Shown here piece by piece: positions 1 to 6,642 of a DNA stretch of 15,271 bases (position 1 is its first letter; the number at the start of each line of letters is the position of its first letter). The stretch comes from Ruminococcus sp. GTDB taxonomy: Bacteria > Bacillota > Clostridia > Oscillospirales > Ruminococcaceae. The notes below the pieces were generated by a model. That model was not told where the DNA came from and ran no database searches. It saw only the letters and a program-made list of their open reading frames with translations. The stretch spans positions 1 through 15,271 of the forward strand of contig JAILFF010000326.1 in the NCBI GenBank assembly GCA_024697705.1. The letters run 5' to 3'. The position numbers and the translations under genes are program-made.

Positions 1-690
1 GAAGATCGCCTGCGGCACACAGTCCTCGGGTACTCCGCCCGAGATGTCCTCGCCGCGCATGAGCCGTTCGCGAAGCTCACTGCCGCTTGGGTAGTCGCCG
101 CCGCGCTTGTCATGTCCCGCACCCACGCGCTTGATCGGCAGAATATCCGCCGCGACGCCGTTTTTCATGAGCGCCCGCACATACTCGACCCCGAGCGTGC
201 TGTTTGGCGTGCCGAGAGCCGCAGCCGTTTCTCCGCCGAATTTTTCGGCTGTGACTGCGTGAACGGCGGCGGGGTAGCTCAAACCCTCCGCAAGCAGCGA
301 CTTTACCGCGGCGCTGTCGGAAAGCTCGTCCACAGCACGGGCAGCACCGATTATATTATCGGCGTTATCGACCTCGCTGCCGAAGCAGAGCGCGTCGATA
401 TTCAATTGCCCCAGGATCCGCACGGCGGCGCCCGCAAAGTATTCCGCCATAGAGCAGGAAAAAGGCGCGGGCAGCTCGATAACGAGGTCTGCGCCGCACC
501 GAAGAGCTTTTTCGGCACGTTCGTGCTTTGAGCAGACGGCTATCTCCCCACGCTGTACGGCGGCGCCGCTCATAACTACGGCGATGTGCGTAGCCCCGCG
601 CTCCCGCGCCTGTTTAAGCAGATATTCGTGCCCCTTGTGGAAGGGGTCGAACTCCGCGACAATGCCTGCCGTGTACATGGCGGAGGTCAT
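1..690 (-). CDS. tmcAL: tRNA(Met) cytidine acetate ligase TmcAL, N-terminal 230 residues (runs off window)
   Basis: Translating the reverse strand from the ATG at 690 gives an open frame to base 1. The family (formerly YlbM/UPF0348) uses ATP and acetate to make N4-acetylcytidine at the wobble base of elongator tRNA-Met, in the cytoplasm. Visible are the nucleotidyltransferase HxGH motif as HKGH at residues 18-21 within GIVAEFDPFHKGH, then VVMSGAAVQRGE, GADLVIELP and LCFGSE blocks typical of TmcAL, and a C-terminal-side YPSGSELRERL stretch matching the usual ISxTxIR-like motif. The family is about 400 residues, so roughly 40 percent lies outside the window. The start ATG overlaps the stop of the upstream membrane-protein gene (ATGA), suggesting translational coupling. 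No good Shine-Dalgarno precedes it. Met5 (base 678) is an alternative start. Identification is confident. Confidence 0.9.
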   Translation of the reverse strand, partial: MTSAMYTAGIVAEFDPFHKGHEYLLKQARERGATHIAVVMSGAAVQRGEIAVCSKHERAEKALRCGADLVIELPAPFSCSMAEYFAGAAVRILGQLNIDALCFGSEVDNADNIIGAARAVDELSDSAAVKSLLAEGLSYPAAVHAVTAEKFGGETAAALGTPNSTLGVEYVRALMKNGVAADILPIKRVGAGHDKRGGDYPSGSELRERLMRGEDISGGVPEDCVPQAIF

Positions 691-1151
691 TCGGCGGCTT
701 CTTTCGTTTTCGAGAAGGGCTTGCCGATGGCTCTGCCAAGGAACATCGCAATAAGTATGATCGGAGCCGAGATGAAGACATTTATCAGGCTGTAACCGAT
801 AAGCGAGGCGTCGATATCGCTGTCCTCGGCAACAATGGCTAAGATCCCCGGCAGGAATTTGGTGCCGAAAGCCGATATACCGCGGATGACCTCAAAGACG
901 AGCACCGCAAGAAGCAGCTTTAAGAAGAACACCATGAGCACCTTGACAAATTCGCCGAACTGCGGGTCCATGCCGATAAAAATGCCGAAGGTCAGCCCCG
1001 GAACGGGGTAGGGGATAAAGCACAGCGGGTAACTTATGAACATCTCGACCTCGTTCTTGTTCGAGTAGATGCACATCAGCACGAACAGTACCAGATACAC
1101 TATGCAGCCGCCGATAACCACCCCCGGCTGCACTTTTGAATTGTCTTTCAT
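687..1151 (-). CDS. Small polytopic membrane protein of unknown function
   Basis: This encodes 154 residues with an excellent GGGAGGT ribosome binding site 8 bases before the ATG at 1151. Hydropathy by eye gives four hydrophobic stretches, about residues 11-29, 37-60 (containing the odd FIPYPVPGLTFG proline-rich segment), 69-90 and 117-139. A short acidic loop (EDSDID) lies before the last helix and the tail is basic then acidic (KPFSKTKEAAE). There is no cleavable signal and no catalytic motif I recognise. It is the first gene of a leftward unit with tmcAL, the two sharing the ATGA overlap, so they are probably co-translated. That linkage does not by itself show a role in tRNA modification. 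I do not recognise the family. The coding call is well supported by the ribosome binding site and the membrane pattern. Confidence 0.8.
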   Translation of the reverse strand: MKDNSKVQPGVVIGGCIVYLVLFVLMCIYSNKNEVEMFISYPLCFIPYPVPGLTFGIFIGMDPQFGEFVKVLMVFFLKLLLAVLVFEVIRGISAFGTKFLPGILAIVAEDSDIDASLIGYSLINVFISAPIILIAMFLGRAIGKPFSKTKEAAE

Positions 1152-1249
1152 AAAGTTTTACCTCCCGAACGAAAATGTGTGCCTCACTGACACTTATTTA
1201 CAAAGACCGCCGAACACCGCCGCTGATTTTGTTGAAAACGGCAAAAATG

Positions 1250-1296
1250 CGGAGCCTTGAAAAAAATCCTTGAATTTACTTGAAAAAGCGGCTCCG
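1250..1296. promoter_or_regulatory. Inverted repeat and CTTGAA direct repeats around the ackA -35 box
   Basis: A perfect 7-bp inverted repeat, CGGAGCC at 1250-1256 and GGCTCCG at 1290-1296, brackets the -35 box of the ackA promoter with 33 bases between the arms. Between the arms CTTGAA occurs at 1256, 1269 and 1279. This could be a binding site for a regulator of ackA, or chance in AT-rich DNA. No named regulator matches. Confidence 0.3.
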
Positions 1297-1308
1297 AATT
1301 GATATAAT
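1280..1308 (+). promoter_or_regulatory. Sigma-A promoter of ackA
   Basis: The -35 box is TTGAAA (1280-1285), the spacer 17 bp, and the -10 box a perfect TATAAT (1303-1308). The expected transcription start near 1315 leaves about a 60-base leader before the ackA start. Confidence 0.8.
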
Positions 1309-1373
1309 AATTATATGTGATTTCTGCCGTTTTGTCAAGCGGTTAATTTTTTTTTGAAAGGAAGTAGATCACA

Positions 1374-2576
1374 TTGAAGATATTGGTTGTAAACGCGGGT
1401 TCCTCCTCTCTTAAGTATCAGCTGCTCGACATGACCGACGAGTCTGTTATTGCCAAGGGCAACGCTGACAGAATAGGCATCGGCGGACATATCTCCCACA
1501 AGACGGGCGACGGCAGAGCCATCGAGGCTGACTGCGATTTCCCCACCCATACCGAAGCTTTTGAAAAGCTCGTTGAGGTGCTCACCTCGGGCGAGGGCAA
1601 GGTTATCGACAGCATGAGCGAGATCGCGGCGGTCGGACACAGAATTGTTCACGGCGGCGAAGAGTTCAGCAAGACCTGCCTCGTTACCGATGAAGTCATC
1701 GACAAGATAGACGCTCTTGCCGAGCTTGCGCCTGTCCATAATCACCCCCATGCGCTGGCTCTCCGCGCCTGCAAAGCTGTTCTCCCCGAAGGCGTTCCGC
1801 AGGTAACGGTATTTGACACTGCTTTCCATGCCACCATGCCGATGAAGGCTTTCCTCTACGGTCTGCCCTATGAGGACTACGAGGAGCTGCACGTAAGAAA
1901 GTACGGCTTCCACGGCACCTCGCACAGATTCGTTTCGGCGGAGCTGGCAAGACTTATGGGCAAAAAGCCCGAGGAGCTCAAGATAGTTTCCTGCCACCTC
2001 GGCAACGGCTCGTCCATCACGGCTGTTGACGGCGGCAAGAGCGTAGACACCTCGATGGGCTTTACTCCCCTTGACGGTCTGACGATGGGCACCCGCTGCG
2101 GCGCCGTTGACCCTTCGGCTGTTGAGTATGTTGCCAAGAAGCGCGGCTTCGACCCCGACGAGATGACCGCTTACATGAACAAGAAGAGCGGATTCCTCGG
2201 CATTTCGGGCGTTTCCTCCGATAACAGAGACGTTTCCGCCGCTGCTGCCGAGGGCAACAAGAGAGCCGCTATCGTAAACGAGATGTTCGCTTACGAGATC
2301 AAGAAGTACATCGGTTCGTATGCTGCCGCTATGGGCGGTCTTGACGCTGTTCTGTTTACGGGCGGTATCGGCGAGAACGACGCTGCTACCCGTGCCAATT
2401 CCTGCGAGGGTCTGGAGTTCTTAGGCATCAAGATCGACGCCGAGGCTAACAAGGTCCGCGGCAAGAACGCGAAGATCAGCACCGATGACAGCAAGGTGCA
2501 GGTATGGGTAGTTCCCACCAATGAGGAGCTGCTTATCGCAAGAGATACTCTCGCACTGGTAAAGGCTGCTAAGTGA
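1374..2576 (+). CDS. ackA: Acetate kinase
   Basis: This 400-residue protein has the normal length of AckA, which makes ATP and acetate from acetyl phosphate and ADP, the last step of fermentative acetate production in the cytoplasm. Family blocks are intact: NAGSSSLKYQL at the N-terminus (Asn7), GHRIVHGGE, VFDTAFHATMP, YGFHGTSHRFV, HLGNGSSITAV, FTPLDGLTMGTRCG, FTGGIGEN and the C-terminal PTNEELLIARDT with the conserved Glu. The start is a TTG at 1374, 9 bases after AAAGGAAG (1357-1364), and it gives the canonical MKILVVNAGSSS N-terminus. No upstream in-frame ATG is better. It is a single-gene unit with its own promoter and terminator. Its usual partner pta is not in the window. Confidence 0.98.
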   Translation: MKILVVNAGSSSLKYQLLDMTDESVIAKGNADRIGIGGHISHKTGDGRAIEADCDFPTHTEAFEKLVEVLTSGEGKVIDSMSEIAAVGHRIVHGGEEFSKTCLVTDEVIDKIDALAELAPVHNHPHALALRACKAVLPEGVPQVTVFDTAFHATMPMKAFLYGLPYEDYEELHVRKYGFHGTSHRFVSAELARLMGKKPEELKIVSCHLGNGSSITAVDGGKSVDTSMGFTPLDGLTMGTRCGAVDPSAVEYVAKKRGFDPDEMTAYMNKKSGFLGISGVSSDNRDVSAAAAEGNKRAAIVNEMFAYEIKKYIGSYAAAMGGLDAVLFTGGIGENDAATRANSCEGLEFLGIKIDAEANKVRGKNAKISTDDSKVQVWVVPTNEELLIARDTLALVKAAK

Positions 2577-2609
2577 TCGTGATATTCTCACTGTGAAAAT
2601 ATGATCCGT

Positions 2610-2644
2610 CGGACTGTTCCCGAAAACGGGGACAGTCCGTTTTT
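2610..2644 (+). terminator. Rho-independent terminator of ackA
   Basis: A 13-bp stem (2610-2622 with 2627-2639, including one G-T wobble) carries an AAAA loop and is followed by TTTTT. It lies 33 bases after the ackA stop and ends that unit. Confidence 0.92.
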
Positions 2645-2673
2645 GCCCTCCGCGTAAAGACTTGTTCATATAA

Positions 2674-2703
2674 TTGATATAAATATTTGAACTTTAATAT
2701 AAT
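2674..2703 (+). promoter_or_regulatory. Upstream promoter candidate for the vWA-protein gene
   Basis: TTGATA (2674-2679), an 18-bp spacer and a perfect TATAAT (2698-2703) form a plausible sigma-A promoter upstream of the stronger candidate at 2712. Together they would give tandem starts. Confidence 0.5.
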
Positions 2704-2711
2704 AAAGTACC

Positions 2712-2740
2712 TTGAAATGTGCTGAAAAATGTGCTAAAAT
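2712..2740 (+). promoter_or_regulatory. Proximal promoter of the vWA-protein gene
   Basis: TTGAAA (2712-2717), a 17-bp spacer and TAAAAT (2735-2740), with TGC immediately before the -10 box (extended -10). Transcription would start near 2747, about 37 bases before the chosen ATG. Confidence 0.75.
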
Positions 2741-2783
2741 AGTTACATAGTTTTATATATTATTGTCAATGGAGGCTGGTGTT

Positions 2784-5126
2784 ATGGCAAGTAAGCGCTC
2801 CGCAGCGGAGGCAATGTCCGACAAAATGTTCCGCCGTGATTTTCTGATGAAGAAAAAAGGCATCATTATCGCGGTGATAGTTTTCCTTATCGCAGTCGGC
2901 GTTTTCCTTATAGTCAATAAAATTCGCCGTGATGATAAGATGCTCCTTGCGCAGAACCTTATCTCTCAGTTTGAAATAAATACCACTTACCGTTCGCCCG
3001 AGCTTGCCCCCTCCGAGGATAACGACGGCGACGGCGTTATCAATTCCGAAGAGACCCGCGCAGGAACGAATCCGCTCGACATGGATTCCGATAACGACGG
3101 TCTTTCCGATAAGTACGAGATCTGGATAGGCACAAACCCCAATAATCCCGATACCGACGGCGATACCCTGCTTGACGGCTTCGAGATGATAATGAAGCTT
3201 GACCCCCGCAAGGATAAGTCGAACGGTACCGACAGCGACGATACCGTCAAGATAGATTACAAAAAGCTCGAAGGTCAGCTGGAGCTCAACGTAACGGGAA
3301 ACGCCAATATCGCCGACGTTTCGATAATCGAGATGAATCTGTTCGGCATCAGCTCGAACGCGGGCGTTGTGTCAAGGGCTTACGATCTTGCTTCGAGCTA
3401 TAAGTTCGATTCGGCTACGATCACGTTCAGGCTCGATTTCCGCGCACTCGAAAAGGACGCCGTAAACATAGACAGCCTTTCGGTGCTGCGTTTCGATAAG
3501 GAAACTCAGAAGTATGAGAAATTCAAGACGAAGATAAACAAATTCGCAGGCTCTCTTTCGGCGAATATCACTCAGTACGGAACGTATGTTATCGGCAGCG
3601 AGAAAATGGCGAACGCCAAGCCGCTGACGAGGATAGCTTTCCTGCTCGATAACTCGGGCTCGATGTATCCCTACGAGGTCTCCAAATACCCTGCCGAGAA
3701 CGATGTGAATTTCCAGCGCCTCGATTTTACCAAAGCGCTTATCGAAAAGATCAGCGGCGAAGGCGATTATCAGTACAGCATAGCAAAATTTACGGGAAGC
3801 TATACCTTGCTTCAGGGCTTCACCAAGGATACCGAAAAGCTGAAAGAGGCTTTGCGCAAGATCAGGAACAACGACGAGATCTTCGACGGCTCGCATATCG
3901 AGACGGCGCTTGAAAAGTGCATGGGTTCCTTTGAGGATCAGGGCTCTGCCAACACGCGCAATATCGTTGTGCTGCTTTCGGACGGCGCTTCCGACGAGAA
4001 GAACGCCAAGACCATCGAGCAGCTTGCGGCGATCGCCGATAAGGAAAATATAAGGATAATGACCGTCGGTCTCGGCAAGGAAGCCGACCGCCGCTGGCTG
4101 CAAAAGATATCTGCCGATACGGGCGGAAAGTATTACTCCGCTTCCGACGCCGACGCGCTCGAAAACGTACACAAGCAGATAGTTACCACACTCAATTACG
4201 ATATTATCGACTACTCCGACGAGGGCGAGGAGATAATGGGCTATTCGCTCTACAACACGGGCTTTGACCCGAAAAAGAACGGCTTTTCGTTCAAGAACTT
4301 CCGTACCTCCGATACACCGAGCCTTGACTTCGGCATGGCGCTGATGGCGCGTGACTGGTATGTCGGCAGAATAGGCATAAACCACATGGGCATTGAGCCG
4401 AGAGACCCCAGCGGTCAGAAGTACGACGCTCCCGGCTACGATTTTGAAAACACAAACGTCAAAGAGCTCTTCGACGACAACCGCCCGCTTTGCGAGCTGA
4501 GACCCTCTATGCTGCGCGGTCAGTTCGCCGATGTAAGGCAGTACCTCGATTACGGCTCGTTCGGCTCTACCCTGAAGATCAAGAGCAGCCTGCGCAAAAG
4601 CGCCGAGCAGCAGGGCTGGAAGGTCGGCACCTACCGCCTTGACGCCAAGAACCTCGCATGGAACAGCGTGGAGCTTCTCTCGCTCGACCTTGTGGGCTCT
4701 CCCGACAAGATCAACGTGGCGGGAAAGAACGACGAATATCAGCTTTTCAGCGCTCTTTACATGATGAACGCCGTCCAGTGGGACGACAAGGGCGCGGAGT
4801 TCGACCTCTATAAAGGCGACGACGGATTCGCCAAGCTCAAAAGGCTGCTTGCCGTCGGCGAGCCCGTGCTTACCATGATCGACGGCTCTCACACGGTGAA
4901 CGCCATCGGGCTTATCCAGGATTCTACCGATCACCGCAAGTTCGTTCTTACCGTTTACGACTCGAATTATCCCGGGGCGCAGAAGAAAATATACATCACG
5001 CGAAGCGTTATCACAGATCTCAAAAAGGGTATCAGGAGCTTCGTGGTGAGCCGCCTCTATTATAAATATACCTGCGTTTACGAGGGCAAACAGGTGGGCG
5101 TAACATTCTCGGATATAGCTCTTTAA
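2784..5126 (+). CDS. Membrane-anchored surface protein with TSP3-like, von Willebrand A and C39/papain-like regions
   Basis: The protein has 780 residues. The ATG at 2784 is chosen because GGAGG (2771-2775) sits 8 bases upstream; a TTG at 2763 in frame lies ahead of that site and is unlikely. Order of parts: basic N-terminus, one hydrophobic helix at about 27-44 (uncleaved anchor), acidic DxDxDG-type calcium-binding repeats at about 79-134 resembling thrombospondin type 3, a beta-rich linker to about 275, then a vWA domain at about 283-470 with a complete MIDAS (D289, S291, S293, T374, D400). The last 200 residues resemble a C39/papain-like fold, with H703 (SHTVNAIGL) and D726/N728 (YDSNYPG) as in active proteases of that class. 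The nucleophile cysteine is uncertain: only C570 is near a suitable position. Such vWA proteins usually bind ligands through a metal ion, outside the cell. Ligand and proteolytic activity are unknown. Confidence 0.9.
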   Translation: MASKRSAAEAMSDKMFRRDFLMKKKGIIIAVIVFLIAVGVFLIVNKIRRDDKMLLAQNLISQFEINTTYRSPELAPSEDNDGDGVINSEETRAGTNPLDMDSDNDGLSDKYEIWIGTNPNNPDTDGDTLLDGFEMIMKLDPRKDKSNGTDSDDTVKIDYKKLEGQLELNVTGNANIADVSIIEMNLFGISSNAGVVSRAYDLASSYKFDSATITFRLDFRALEKDAVNIDSLSVLRFDKETQKYEKFKTKINKFAGSLSANITQYGTYVIGSEKMANAKPLTRIAFLLDNSGSMYPYEVSKYPAENDVNFQRLDFTKALIEKISGEGDYQYSIAKFTGSYTLLQGFTKDTEKLKEALRKIRNNDEIFDGSHIETALEKCMGSFEDQGSANTRNIVVLLSDGASDEKNAKTIEQLAAIADKENIRIMTVGLGKEADRRWLQKISADTGGKYYSASDADALENVHKQIVTTLNYDIIDYSDEGEEIMGYSLYNTGFDPKKNGFSFKNFRTSDTPSLDFGMALMARDWYVGRIGINHMGIEPRDPSGQKYDAPGYDFENTNVKELFDDNRPLCELRPSMLRGQFADVRQYLDYGSFGSTLKIKSSLRKSAEQQGWKVGTYRLDAKNLAWNSVELLSLDLVGSPDKINVAGKNDEYQLFSALYMMNAVQWDDKGAEFDLYKGDDGFAKLKRLLAVGEPVLTMIDGSHTVNAIGLIQDSTDHRKFVLTVYDSNYPGAQKKIYITRSVITDLKKGIRSFVVSRLYYKYTCVYEGKQVGVTFSDIAL

Positions 5127-5129
5127 AGT

Positions 5130-5158
5130 ACCGTTTTTTGGACTTCACACGGTTTTTG
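5130..5158 (+). terminator. Weak terminator candidate after the vWA-protein gene
   Basis: ACCGT (5130-5134) pairs with ACGGT (5149-5153), followed by a TTTT run, directly after the stop. The stem is only 5 bp with a 14-base loop, so this is weak. The rest of the gap to 5246 is AT-rich and I see nothing else in it. Confidence 0.3.
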
Positions 5159-5246
5159 CTCGATTTTTGTTTATCTTACACAATTTTCTCACTGAAAGTT
5201 TGTTAAGGTTTTAGAGCGCAAGATCATTAAATTTTGTGAAAACCCC

Positions 5247-5275
5247 TTGATTTTGCCTTCGATTTCTGATAAAAT
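5247..5275 (+). promoter_or_regulatory. Promoter of the Ala-rich repeat protein gene
   Basis: TTGATT (5247-5252), a 17-bp spacer and TAAAAT (5270-5275) preceded by TGA (extended -10). It has the same -10 form as the proximal promoter of the upstream gene. A short GGAC/GTCC inverted repeat (5292-5304) falls in the leader, between the expected start and the ribosome binding site. Confidence 0.75.
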
Positions 5276-5330
5276 AGTAAGTGTATTAATAGGACGAATA
5301 GTCCAAATATAATTTTGGAGGAAAATTTTT

Positions 5331-5903
5331 ATGAAGAGTTCTAAAATTATGGCGGGCGTTACTGCTCTTGCTTGTTCCGCTCTGATGTTTGGCTTTAGTG
5401 CATTCTCCACTACTATGGCTTTTGCCGATGAGGCTGCTGCCGAGACTACCGAGTCTGCTGCTGCCGATGGCGATGCTTCTTCTGCTGCCGAGGGCGATGC
5501 TTCTTCTGCTGCTGAAGGCGATGCTTCTTCTGCTGCTGAAGGCGATGCTTCTTCTGCTGCTGAGGGCGATGCTTCTTCTGCTGCTGAGGGCGATGCTGCT
5601 GCCGAGGGTGACGCTGCTGCCGCTGAGGGCGACGCTGCTGCCGACAGCTCTGCTGCCGAGGGTGACGCTGCTGCTGCCGAGGGCGACGCTGCTGCTGCCG
5701 AGACCGAGTCTGCTGCTGCTGAGTCCGAGTCTCTTGCTGACAGCGTTAAGACTACCGAAGAGCCGGGCGGCGGTCCGGATGCTCCCAAGGAGGAGGCTTC
5801 CGACGCTACCGAGAACGCTCATTCCGGTGCTGCTGCCGGCGTAGGTCTTGCTGTTGCTGCTATCGCACTTTCCGCAATAGTAGTATCCAAGAGAAAGGAT
5901 TGA
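5331..5903 (+). CDS. Secreted, C-terminally membrane-anchored Ala/Asp/Glu-rich repeat protein
   Basis: The protein has 190 residues, with GGAGGA (5317-5322) 8 bases before the ATG. Residues 1-32 form a typical signal peptide with an Ala-Phe-Ala cleavage site before Asp33. Residues 47-86 are five exact copies of an 8-residue unit, GDASSAAE, followed to about 128 by shorter GDAAAAE-like variants. The region is acidic and presumably disordered. A Gly-Pro segment (EEPGGGPDAPKEE) follows, then a hydrophobic helix at about 167-185 and a final SKRKD. This looks like a cell-wall or surface stalk held by its tail. There is no LPxTG motif, so sortase attachment is not supported. Overlapping frames on both strands stay open only because of the low-complexity GCT/GCC codons. 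It is a single-gene unit. I do not recognise a named family and no function is assigned. Confidence 0.85.
   Translation: MKSSKIMAGVTALACSALMFGFSAFSTTMAFADEAAAETTESAAADGDASSAAEGDASSAAEGDASSAAEGDASSAAEGDASSAAEGDAAAEGDAAAAEGDAAADSSAAEGDAAAAEGDAAAAETESAAAESESLADSVKTTEEPGGGPDAPKEEASDATENAHSGAAAGVGLAVAAIALSAIVVSKRKD
5472..5591 (+). repeat. Five tandem 24-bp in-frame repeats
   Basis: Units start at 5472, 5496, 5520, 5544 and 5568 and each encodes DASSAAEG. They differ only at third codon positions (GCC/GCT and GAG/GAA). After 5591 shorter 18-21 bp variants continue. Being multiples of three, unit gain or loss would change the stalk length without breaking the frame. Confidence 0.95.
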
Positions 5904-5943
5904 TCGTTTTACCGATCGGTTCACGCCAATAAATGACAAATAT

Positions 5944-5975
5944 ACCGCGTCTGTTTTATGACAGGCGCGGTTTTT
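5944..5975 (+). terminator. Rho-independent terminator of the Ala-rich protein gene
   Basis: ACCGCGTCTGT (5944-5954) pairs with ACAGGCGCGGT (5961-5971) with one wobble, a 6-base loop, and a following TTTT. It lies 40 bases after the stop. Confidence 0.9.
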
Positions 5976-5987
5976 GCGCAAAAATAT

Positions 5988-6015
5988 AAGCGGCTGATTT
6001 TTTGGTCAGCCGCTT
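5988..6015 (-). terminator. Terminator of the leftward mtaB-capA-lipoprotein operon
   Basis: AAGCGGCTGA (5988-5997) pairs perfectly with TCAGCCGCTT (6006-6015). On the reverse strand the stem is followed by ATATTTTTG; on the forward strand it is followed by TTTTG, so it may work both ways. It lies 5 bases beyond the lipoprotein stop, between converging units. Confidence 0.85.
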
Positions 6016-6020
6016 TTTTG

Positions 6021-6629
6021 TTACTGCTTGTCGAAGTATTTCTTACCGCCGCTCGGGTTGAAGTAGGTACGGATATAGCCGTCGGTCGAAAGTATGACGA
6101 ATTCGTTCGTTTCCTCGATGTAGTAAACGCCGTCGCCGTCCTCCGCTTCGATCTTGAACAGCGCGTCGAGGGAGTTTATCACGTCGCTGGCAGCTTGCTC
6201 GTATTCCTCCGCGCTGGCAAAGCCCATTTCCTTGCCGTGTTTTTCGTAATGCTGGTCGAGAAGCTTTTTATTGCGGAAATGGTAGCTTTCCGAGCCGAGC
6301 TCGATCTCTGCGTGTTCGTGCTCTTCCTCCGAGTGCTCTTCTTCAAGCTCGTCGTCGCCGATCTCTTCAAATTCTTCGGTGATTTCTTCCTCGTCTTCCG
6401 GGGCTTCCTCGGTATCTTCTGCGGAGAGCTCGTTTCCCTTTTCGGCGGGAGTCGGTTCCTCGGACTTTGTTTCGGTATCGGCAGCCTTTGCCGTCGAGAT
6501 CATAGTCGTTGTCGGCTGTTTGATCTCCCTCGATTTAAAAAGTCCACACCCCGTCAGCAGGAAGATCATCGGGATAACAAGTCCCATAATTATCGGCAGG
6601 TGTCTTGAAATGTCATTTTTTCTTTTCAT
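6021..6629 (-). CDS. Lipoprotein with acidic linker and toxin-RNase-like C-terminal domain
   Basis: The protein has 202 residues. I start it at the ATG at 6629 because AAGGGG sits 9 bases upstream and overlaps the capA stop codon. A TTG at 6650 in frame lacks such a site. A basic N-terminus and hydrophobic stretch end in the lipobox LTGC (residues 25-28), so Cys28 should carry lipid and the protein is anchored outside the membrane. Residues 50-110 are a Glu-rich, low-complexity linker ending in a His-containing patch. Residues about 116-202 form a compact domain with a striking pattern: YHFRNKKLLDQHYEKHG, an AEEYEQAA helix, then TNEFVILSTDGYIRTYF. To me this resembles the BECR-type RNase modules found at the C-termini of polymorphic toxins and phage head proteins, from memory only. 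H127, H131, R187 and T188 would be candidate active-site residues. Last gene of a three-gene operon. Confidence 0.85.
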   Translation of the reverse strand: MKRKNDISRHLPIIMGLVIPMIFLLTGCGLFKSREIKQPTTTMISTAKAADTETKSEEPTPAEKGNELSAEDTEEAPEDEEEITEEFEEIGDDELEEEHSEEEHEHAEIELGSESYHFRNKKLLDQHYEKHGKEMGFASAEEYEQAASDVINSLDALFKIEAEDGDGVYYIEETNEFVILSTDGYIRTYFNPSGGKKYFDKQ

Positions 6630-6642
6630 AGTAATCAGCCCC

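Noticed and set aside
3372..4934. 520-codon open frame on the reverse strand
   Set aside because: It lies entirely inside the vWA-protein gene, has no ribosome binding site and no recognisable domain; biased codon use explains its length.
5472..5591. CRISPR array
   Set aside because: The units are directly adjacent, have no spacers, and are in frame with a protein.
5831..5903. LPxTG sortase signal in the Ala-rich protein
   Set aside because: A hydrophobic helix and basic tail are present but no LPxTG-like motif precedes them.
5189..5981. Reverse-strand open frames of 199 and 231 codons rich in Ser/Ala
   Set aside because: They mirror the low-complexity repeat gene; stops are missing because of the repetitive GCT/GCC codons.
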